From: Thermoplasmata archaeon
GTDB taxonomy: Archaea; Thermoplasmatota; E2; UBA202; DSCA01
NCBI GenBank assembly: GCA_008297795.1
Contig: VBQP01000024.1
Span: forward strand, 1 to 12,110
Reading direction: 5' to 3'
Length of the DNA stretch: 12,110 nt
The position numbers and the translations under genes were made by a program. Shown here piece by piece: positions 7,082 to 12,110 of the stretch (the first letter of the stretch is position 1; every line of letters begins with the position of its first letter). Below the pieces are notes generated by a model, which saw only the letters and a program-made list of their open reading frames with translations, was not told where the DNA came from and did no database searches.

Positions 7082-8686
7082 ATGAGAAAAATTGTGGCTT
7101 TTGTCATAGTGTCTTTTTTGATGATTTCAACTCTGGGAACGCTTGCTTTTTCTTACGATAACAGGGACAATATAAATTTTTCAAATGCACATATTTCAGA
7201 AGATATTTATGAAACAAACTCTCATATGTCATCCATCATCAAAAAAAGCGATACCGGCATACCTCCCCCTGCGCCTGTGAAAAAATTGAGGGTACTTCCC
7301 AGAATGTTCGATGCTTATATATACACAAAGTGCAGTGGTGTTGAAAAGAGAACTTCGATAATTTACGGACTGCTTTCCCCCATAGATGTGGATGATAACA
7401 GCAATACGGGGGATAACGGGAAAGACGTGAAGGTGAGATTTTATATCATCCCTTATATCTCCCGGGCAAACTTTGGATGGGTTCTCTCATTCTCTATAGT
7501 TATGGAAGTTGAACGGCTTGGAGAAGAGATAAAGGATGAGGATTTCGAGATATATACAGATGTTCATCTGTCTCTGGAGAGTTATGACTATGGGAACCAT
7601 GAGTTTAGAATAGGATATTCCTCTGCAGAGGGCAGGGAAGTGCCAAAGAGCGAAGAAGTGGTACTCACAATCTATCCTTACCTGATGTATGACAGAAATC
7701 CAGATTTTGTTTTGGAGAGTACACCCTCATTCGAAGGTGGAGAAAGTGATATGGATTTGATTGCACGCTATAGTGGAAATTTTGGAGGAGATACATTTGA
7801 CCACAATGTTGTGATAAGTTGCCAGCCCGCCATTTCCTCCACAATAAAATTTACCCCTGATTTTGATATGCACAAAATAAATACAAGCATATCCCGCACA
7901 GCGAACAGGGATACAACTTTAACTCTCAGTTACGATGGAAATACGAATGGCGACAAGATGGGCGTTGCCCTGACAGTAGAGAGAGTGCCAAAAGAGATGT
8001 CATTCTCTGTTTTTTACAGCATATTTGGTGCATCTGGCGACAGAGGACTCATAAATTATGAGGGCAGCAGCGAATTTAATGTCACCTTGACTGTAAGGAT
8101 AGAGAAAATAGGGCTTGCAGGAACGATGCGCCTTGAATATCTGCCCCGACAATTTTCGGCAGGATGGGCGAACAGAATTTACGGGGGGCATGTGAATGTC
8201 AGCGTGAGTTCCCCGCTCACAAAATTCATAATGTGCGATGATATAGACAATCCTAGCATCTATTTCTCCATTTCAAATGTCACCAACAGTGCAAACTTTT
8301 CATGGGGAATTGACCAGGGCGGCTATGCAAGGCTTAGCGCCGAGCACAGGGGCCCTGTCGCAGATTTTTACTGGAAAACAGGTTCGATGAAGGTGGAAAT
8401 GGTCTCTCAATTGAAGACAGATTACTTCTTCATTTCATGGAATATTGACCAGGAGGGATATGTCTCATTCGATACAGATGGAAACTGGCTGAACTCATTT
8501 TCTTTCAATTTCACAATAGATGGAAATGTGGGACTTCTGATAGGTGCAAGTTTCATAAAGGCAGACAATTTCAGGGCAGAATGGACAATATGGCCACCGA
8601 CTTTCCAGATTTCGGGAAGCATGGATTTCATAGGGGATATTGTATTCTCCGTTATGCTCGGCGGAACCTGGTATCCTGTATTCTAA
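7082..8686 (+). CDS. Secreted beta-rich protein of unknown function
   Basis: I do not recognise this 534-residue protein. It begins with a clear Sec-type signal peptide: R2-K3, a hydrophobic core to about residue 22, and a plausible A-F-S cleavage site before Y25. No lipobox cysteine and no C-terminal membrane anchor or sorting motif is visible, so it is probably released or held at the surface by other contacts. An aspartate/asparagine/glycine-rich stretch, D-V-D-D-N-S-N-T-G-D-N-G-K-D (102-115), could bind calcium. The rest alternates polar and hydrophobic residues, predicting mostly beta strands. The C-terminal third has a loose repeat of about 45-48 residues around W408, W453 and W501, the first two sharing W-x-I-D-Q-x-G-Y. 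Seven N-x-S/T sequons suggest glycosylation. The preceding TATA box and absence of an SD support ATG 7082. Neighbours give no functional clue. Confidence 0.85.
   Translation: MRKIVAFVIVSFLMISTLGTLAFSYDNRDNINFSNAHISEDIYETNSHMSSIIKKSDTGIPPPAPVKKLRVLPRMFDAYIYTKCSGVEKRTSIIYGLLSPIDVDDNSNTGDNGKDVKVRFYIIPYISRANFGWVLSFSIVMEVERLGEEIKDEDFEIYTDVHLSLESYDYGNHEFRIGYSSAEGREVPKSEEVVLTIYPYLMYDRNPDFVLESTPSFEGGESDMDLIARYSGNFGGDTFDHNVVISCQPAISSTIKFTPDFDMHKINTSISRTANRDTTLTLSYDGNTNGDKMGVALTVERVPKEMSFSVFYSIFGASGDRGLINYEGSSEFNVTLTVRIEKIGLAGTMRLEYLPRQFSAGWANRIYGGHVNVSVSSPLTKFIMCDDIDNPSIYFSISNVTNSANFSWGIDQGGYARLSAEHRGPVADFYWKTGSMKVEMVSQLKTDYFFISWNIDQEGYVSFDTDGNWLNSFSFNFTIDGNVGLLIGASFIKADNFRAEWTIWPPTFQISGSMDFIGDIVFSVMLGGTWYPVF
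8300..8461 (+). repeat. Intragenic repeat unit encoding W-x-I-D-Q-x-G-Y strands
   Basis: Bases 8300-8326 and 8435-8461 encode S-W-G-I-D-Q-G-G-Y and S-W-N-I-D-Q-E-G-Y and are identical at 21 of 27 positions. They lie 135 nt (45 codons) apart, so the repeat keeps frame. A more diverged third unit follows near W501 (8582). The pattern looks like duplication of a beta-strand unit inside the secreted protein. Confidence 0.6.
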
Positions 8687-8708
8687 AAATAAAATAAATT
8701 TGGGAAAG

Positions 8709-8716
8709 TTTATACA
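8709..8716 (+). promoter_or_regulatory. TATA box for the Cas4-like gene (likely leaderless)
   Basis: TTTATACA is centred 22 nt before ATG 8734 and 28 nt before a second in-frame ATG at 8740. No SD precedes either ATG. Leaderless transcription from one of these two codons is the simplest reading, and the promoter separates this gene from the secreted-protein gene upstream. Confidence 0.5.
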
Positions 8717-8733
8717 TTCCCTGTTTATAACGT

Positions 8734-9723
8734 ATGAGAATGGACGAGATGATATCTGCAGGGGATATTGAGAAGTATGCATACTGTCCTCTATCATGGT
8801 GGCTCAGCAAACAGGATAAGAAAGTTGATTCTTTAGAAGGTGTGAAATCACATGAAAGGGAGGGGGAGGAACTGGAGGACATAAGAAAAAAGGAGGTTAA
8901 AAAGGCTTACTATAATAAGTTGATACTTGCACTTGCTGTTTCGGCGTCGCTGGCAGCAGTTATTGGAATAATCATCCTTCCGGGCGTTGCAGAGAAAGAG
9001 AATGATTATGTGTTTATTGTATTTTCCCTTATATGGCTTCTCAATTCCATATTCTTTCTTTACAGGGCGGAGAGAATTTCGATTGTCTCCCTTAAACTCA
9101 GGTATGAGAAAGCGATACTACTCTCATCAATGGGTGCCATCCTGATTGCTCTCATAGTGATACTCTCATCCCTTCCCTCAAATGAAGAGTTCAGCAAATT
9201 CCTCGAAATTCTTGCATTGCTGTGGATAGTGCTCGCAAATATCATTTTTTATCGTTCCATAAACCTCTCTGAAGAATTGCTCATAAAGAAATTGAGATAT
9301 GTTTCTTCAGATGATAATATTGCATATATAGGCATAAAGAAAGAGAGTCCGATGCTCGAATCAAGCAGGTATGGCATAAGGGGAAAGCCGGATTATATCA
9401 TAGAGAAAGACGGAGAGTATATCCCTGTGGAGAAGAAGACAGGGAGGACACCAAAGGGCCCGCTCTTTTCACACATAGTGCAGCTTATAGCCTACTGCAT
9501 GCTGGTGGAAGAGACGTTCGGGAAAGTTGAATATGGAATTCTGGAATATGATGAGAGAAAATATTTCATAAATTATGATGAAAGACTGAAGAACACTGTC
9601 ATAAAATTGAGAGAAAATCTTGTAAAAGACCTGAAAAGAGGGGAGGCACACCGCAACCACAACAGGGAGGGTAAATGCATGAACTGTTCGAGGCGGGATA
9701 TATGTCCGGAGCGCCTTGCATAG
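8734..9723 (+). CDS. Membrane-embedded Cas4-like PD-(D/E)XK nuclease
   Basis: The 329-residue product has the motif set of the Cas4/RecB-type nuclease family (PF01930-like), which cuts or resects DNA and carries a 4Fe-4S cluster. In order: C18 in Y-C-P-L-S-W-W, H40, D220 in G-K-P-D-Y, E233 and K235 in P-V-E-K-K-T-G, Q250 and Y254 in Q-L-I-A-Y, and the C-terminal cysteines C315, C318 and C324 (C-x2-C-x5-C). All expected catalytic and cluster ligands are intact. Unusually, four hydrophobic helices (about 62-82, 91-110, 126-147, 155-174) lie between H40 and D220. Their even number would keep both halves of the nuclease on the same, presumably cytosolic, side. ATG 8740 is an alternative start losing two residues. 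No cas1, cas2 or CRISPR array is present, so a stand-alone role in DNA repair, defence or mobile-DNA processing is inference. Confidence 0.85.
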   Translation: MRMDEMISAGDIEKYAYCPLSWWLSKQDKKVDSLEGVKSHEREGEELEDIRKKEVKKAYYNKLILALAVSASLAAVIGIIILPGVAEKENDYVFIVFSLIWLLNSIFFLYRAERISIVSLKLRYEKAILLSSMGAILIALIVILSSLPSNEEFSKFLEILALLWIVLANIIFYRSINLSEELLIKKLRYVSSDDNIAYIGIKKESPMLESSRYGIRGKPDYIIEKDGEYIPVEKKTGRTPKGPLFSHIVQLIAYCMLVEETFGKVEYGILEYDERKYFINYDERLKNTVIKLRENLVKDLKRGEAHRNHNREGKCMNCSRRDICPERLA

Positions 9724-9749
9724 CGGTCAGCATAATGGTTAAAAGGGGT

Positions 9750-9757
9750 TTTATATT
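9750..9757 (+). promoter_or_regulatory. TATA-like element upstream of nrdJ
   Basis: TTTATATT sits in the 43-nt gap before nrdJ, inside TTTTATATTATA (9749-9760). It is the best TATA match there but its centre is only about 13 nt before ATG 9767, too close for a start at that ATG. A weaker TTAAAA (9739-9744) is about 25 nt away and would fit leaderless transcription. The TTTT run could alternatively act as a terminator for the Cas4-like gene. Confidence 0.35.
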
Positions 9758-9766
9758 ATAGGCAGG

Positions 9767-12001
9767 ATGCTAACAGAAAATGCCTTGACGGTTCTTAAAA
9801 AAAGATATTTATTGAAGAATGAGGAGGGGGAAATTATAGAAACTCCAGAGCAGATGTTCAGAAGAGTCGCAGAAAATATTGCCAGAGCAGATGAAAATTA
9901 TGGGGGCGATGTAAAGGCGGCAGAAAAGGACTTTTATGAGATAATGTCCAGCCTCGATTTCATTCCGAATTCTCCTACGCTGATGAATGCAGGCACGGCG
10001 ATACAGCAACTCTCAGCCTGCTTCGTGCTGCCGATAGATGACTCAATGGAGGGCATATTTGAATCAATAAAAAATACGGCGCTTATCCACCAATCAGGAG
10101 GGGGGACAGGTTTTTCCTTCTCTCGCATACGCCCCAAGGGGGATATTGTCCATTCTACAGGCGGAGTCGCATCTGGCCCCATATCGTTCATGAAGGTCTT
10201 CAACGCATCTACGGATGTCATAAAACAGGGGGGGCGCAGGCGGGGAGCAAACATGGGCATTCTGAGGGTCGACCATCCCGACATAATGGAATTCATAACA
10301 GCCAAAGCAGACCAGAAAGAACTGACAAATTTCAACATATCTGTTGCTGTTTCGGAAAAATTCATGCAGGCTGTTAAGAACGGGGAGAAATATCCTCTCA
10401 TAAATCCGAGGAATAATGAAGTGGTGAAGGAACTTGATGCAGAAATGGTATTCAACAAAATAGTAGAGATGGCATGGAAAAACGGGGAGCCTGGAATAGT
10501 TTTTCTAGACAGGATAAACAAATACAACCCAACGCCGCATGTGGGAGAAATAGAATCCACAAATCCCTGCGGGGAGCAGCCCCTTCTGCCTTATGAATCT
10601 TGCAACCTTGGTTCCATAAACCTTGCTCACATGGTCAGAGGCGGCAAAATAGATTTCGACAAACTCAGGGATGTGGTGTGGAAGTCGGTACATTTTCTCG
10701 ACAATGTTGTGGACATGAACAGATACCCGCTTGAAAAGATAAGGGAAATGACGCTTGGAAACAGAAAGATAGGGCTTGGAGTCATGGGATTCGCAGACAT
10801 GCTTATACAGATGGGCATTCCGTATGACAGCGAAGATGCTCTTGAAATTGCAAGAAAGGTCATGTCCTTCATCCAGGAGGAGGGAAGGAAGGCTTCTGTC
10901 GAACTCGGAAAGCAGCGGGGCTCATTCCCTAACTTTAAAGGAAGCATATGGGATGGCAAATATGAAGCAATGAGAAATGCCACCGTAACCACGATTGCCC
11001 CGACAGGCAGTATTTCGATTATTGCAGGCTGCTCTTCTGGAATAGAGCCGCTTTTTGCCGTCACATTTATAAGAAATATCTTGGACAAAAACGACCGCCT
11101 TGTCGAGATAAATCCTTATTTTGAGAAAATCGCAAGAGAGAGAGGATTCTATACAGACGAGTTGATGAAAAAAATCGCTGAGAATAACGGCTCTGTAAGG
11201 GGTCTGGAGGAAGTTCCCGAAGACATCCAGAAGATATTTTCCACAGCTCTTGACATAACCCCTGAGTGGCACATAAAAATGCAGGCAGCCTTTCAGGAGT
11301 ACACTGACAATGCAACATCTAAAACAGTAAATTTCAGGGAAGAGGCAACAATAGATGATGTAAGAAAGGTTTACATACTTGCGTACGAACTGGGATGCAA
11401 GGGGGTGACCGTATACAGGTATGGGAGCAGAAAAGACCAGGTTCTGACAACCAAAGCAGAGAAGAAAGCAACCGGCATTAAGAAACCGAAACCAAGACCT
11501 GTTGTTGTCAGAGGAGTGACAAGAAAGGTGAGCACAGGATGTGGCAATCTGTATGTGACGATGAATGAAGATGAGGACGGCTTATTCGAGGTATTTGCCC
11601 GTCTCGGCAAGGCGGGCGGATGTGCAGATGCCCAGCTTGAAGCAATAGGTCGTCTCATATCGCTGTGCCTGCGCTCAGGCGTGGAAGTGGAGGCGATTGT
11701 TAAGCAACTCAAAGCAATAAGATGCCCCTCCCCGTTGCTGGCAAGAGGCGGGCCGATTCTCTCATGCCCCGATGCAGTGGCAAAAGCGCTTGAGGAGCAT
11801 ATCAAAGGCAGGAAACTTCCTGAGACGCCGAAACTCGACAATTTTGCAGCACTGAAAGAAAAGAAATCAGAAACGGCAGGCATGGGGGATGTTCAGGCTC
11901 TGGTGGGTCCTGTGCGCGTGTGCCCTGAATGCGGCAGCCCGATGGTTTACGAGGAAGGGTGCAGCATATGCAAGAACTGCGGCTTCTCGACGTGCGGATA
12001 A
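9767..12001 (+). CDS. nrdJ: Adenosylcobalamin-dependent (class II) ribonucleotide reductase
   Basis: NrdJ reduces ribonucleotides to deoxyribonucleotides for DNA synthesis and repair, generating its thiyl radical with coenzyme B12, so it works with or without oxygen. The 744-residue product begins directly with the catalytic core (R-Y-L-L-K-N near 13-18, E-T-P-E-Q-M-F); no N-terminal ATP-cone is present. The redox cysteine pair is C85 (S-A-C-F-V-L) and C279 (E-S-C-N-L-G), and the radical cysteine is C268 with E270 in N-P-C-G-E. The 11-residue C268-C279 spacing matches class II enzymes. P-T-G-S (412-415) forms the phosphate-binding segment. A TSCPD-like domain follows (about 588-690). The C-terminus is a zinc-ribbon tail with C719, C722, C732, C735, C738 and C743, which may also re-reduce the active site. 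No intein interrupts it. The start fits the family but not the best TATA box. Confidence 0.95.
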   Translation: MLTENALTVLKKRYLLKNEEGEIIETPEQMFRRVAENIARADENYGGDVKAAEKDFYEIMSSLDFIPNSPTLMNAGTAIQQLSACFVLPIDDSMEGIFESIKNTALIHQSGGGTGFSFSRIRPKGDIVHSTGGVASGPISFMKVFNASTDVIKQGGRRRGANMGILRVDHPDIMEFITAKADQKELTNFNISVAVSEKFMQAVKNGEKYPLINPRNNEVVKELDAEMVFNKIVEMAWKNGEPGIVFLDRINKYNPTPHVGEIESTNPCGEQPLLPYESCNLGSINLAHMVRGGKIDFDKLRDVVWKSVHFLDNVVDMNRYPLEKIREMTLGNRKIGLGVMGFADMLIQMGIPYDSEDALEIARKVMSFIQEEGRKASVELGKQRGSFPNFKGSIWDGKYEAMRNATVTTIAPTGSISIIAGCSSGIEPLFAVTFIRNILDKNDRLVEINPYFEKIARERGFYTDELMKKIAENNGSVRGLEEVPEDIQKIFSTALDITPEWHIKMQAAFQEYTDNATSKTVNFREEATIDDVRKVYILAYELGCKGVTVYRYGSRKDQVLTTKAEKKATGIKKPKPRPVVVRGVTRKVSTGCGNLYVTMNEDEDGLFEVFARLGKAGGCADAQLEAIGRLISLCLRSGVEVEAIVKQLKAIRCPSPLLARGGPILSCPDAVAKALEEHIKGRKLPETPKLDNFAALKEKKSETAGMGDVQALVGPVRVCPECGSPMVYEEGCSICKNCGFSTCG

Positions 12002-12110
12002 TCTAAATTATTTGCTGATTTGCAGGTGCTGTCAGAAATATTAATATACTCTCGCTCTTTATCCTGCATGACCTCCCTTAACAGATGGGGAGATATATAA
12101 AACAAAGGAG
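12002..12110. other. Non-coding right end, 109 bases
   Basis: No + strand gene is visible after the nrdJ stop. The stretch is AT-rich, with a short AAATATTAATAT palindrome-like run and, near the end, a TATA-like element. It probably holds the promoter of a gene beyond the window or of a minus-strand transcript. No stem-loop, T-run terminator or tRNA was seen. Confidence 0.5.
12093..12102. promoter_or_regulatory. TATA-like element, orientation unclear
   Basis: ATATATAAAA reads as TTTTATATAT on the minus strand, which matches the archaeal box TTTATATA better than the + strand does. On the + strand it could serve a gene starting just past the window (AAGGAG ends at 12110). On the minus strand it is about 29 nt before an ATG at 12069. 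Confidence 0.4.

Noticed and set aside
8734..9723. CRISPR-Cas adaptation module suggested by the Cas4-like gene
   Set aside because: No repeat-spacer array and no cas1, cas2 or effector genes occur in the window; the flanking genes are a secreted protein and nrdJ.
9721..9760. tRNA-like string (GGTCAG, TGGTTAAAA) between the Cas4-like gene and nrdJ
   Set aside because: There is no acceptor stem, T-arm or room for a 70-90 nt gene; the resemblance is chance.
9724..9766. Cobalamin riboswitch upstream of the B12-dependent reductase
   Set aside because: The gap is only 43 nt, far too short for a cobalamin aptamer, and no B12-box-like sequence is seen.
9934..10560. A 208-codon open frame on the minus strand inside nrdJ
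   Set aside because: It lies entirely antisense to strongly conserved nrdJ catalytic codons, has no recognisable protein features or promoter, and is explained by the codon pattern of nrdJ.
11371..11883. A 170-codon minus-strand frame, Ser/Leu-rich
   Set aside because: It is antisense to the TSCPD-like region of nrdJ and low in complexity, with no supporting start signals; treated as a shadow.
9767..12001. Intein in nrdJ
   Set aside because: Archaeal nrdJ genes are sometimes intein hosts, but the catalytic motifs here run at normal spacing and the length is ordinary, so none is present.

Overview
The window is a piece of an archaeal chromosome. Its first 7 kb is the downstream part of the archaeal spc ribosomal-protein operon, in the order uS8, uL6, eL32, eL19, uL18, uS5, uL30, uL15, SecY, archaeal adenylate kinase, DUF106/EMC3-like membrane protein and cytidylate kinase. 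eL32 and eL19, the adenylate kinase type and the DUF106 gene exclude a bacterium. The absence of eL34 and eL14 genes beside cmk, the moderate base composition, TATA boxes about 22-26 nt before SD-less starts, and a class II (B12-dependent) ribonucleotide reductase fit a euryarchaeal lineage, perhaps related to Thermoplasmata. That placement is inference.

Layout. Bases 1-7057 form one compact co-directional operon on the + strand. Genes abut, overlap by 1-8 nt (TAATG, ATGA, and 8-nt overlaps at uL18/uS5 and DUF106/cmk) or lie within about 15 nt of each other, and most carry a Shine-Dalgarno sequence that overlaps the end of the preceding gene. The operon couples ribosome assembly, the Sec translocon channel, an Oxa1-superfamily insertase-like protein and two nucleotide kinases. 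It stops at cmk: no truB follows.

Bases 7058-12110 hold three larger genes on the same strand, each apparently with its own promoter: a secreted beta-rich protein of unknown function (7082-8686), a Cas4-like PD-(D/E)XK nuclease with four transmembrane helices inserted between its catalytic motifs (8734-9723), and an adenosylcobalamin-dependent ribonucleotide reductase (9767-12001). The first two lack an SD and have a TATA box placed for leaderless transcription. The last 109 bases are non-coding on the + strand and hold a TATA-like element.

The most interesting element is the membrane-embedded Cas4-like protein. All the residues expected for the nuclease and its iron-sulfur cluster are present, but no CRISPR array or other cas gene is in the window. 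I see no tRNA, rRNA, insertion sequence, CRISPR array or intein. No gene-free stretch exceeds 300 bases; the longest is the 109-base right end.
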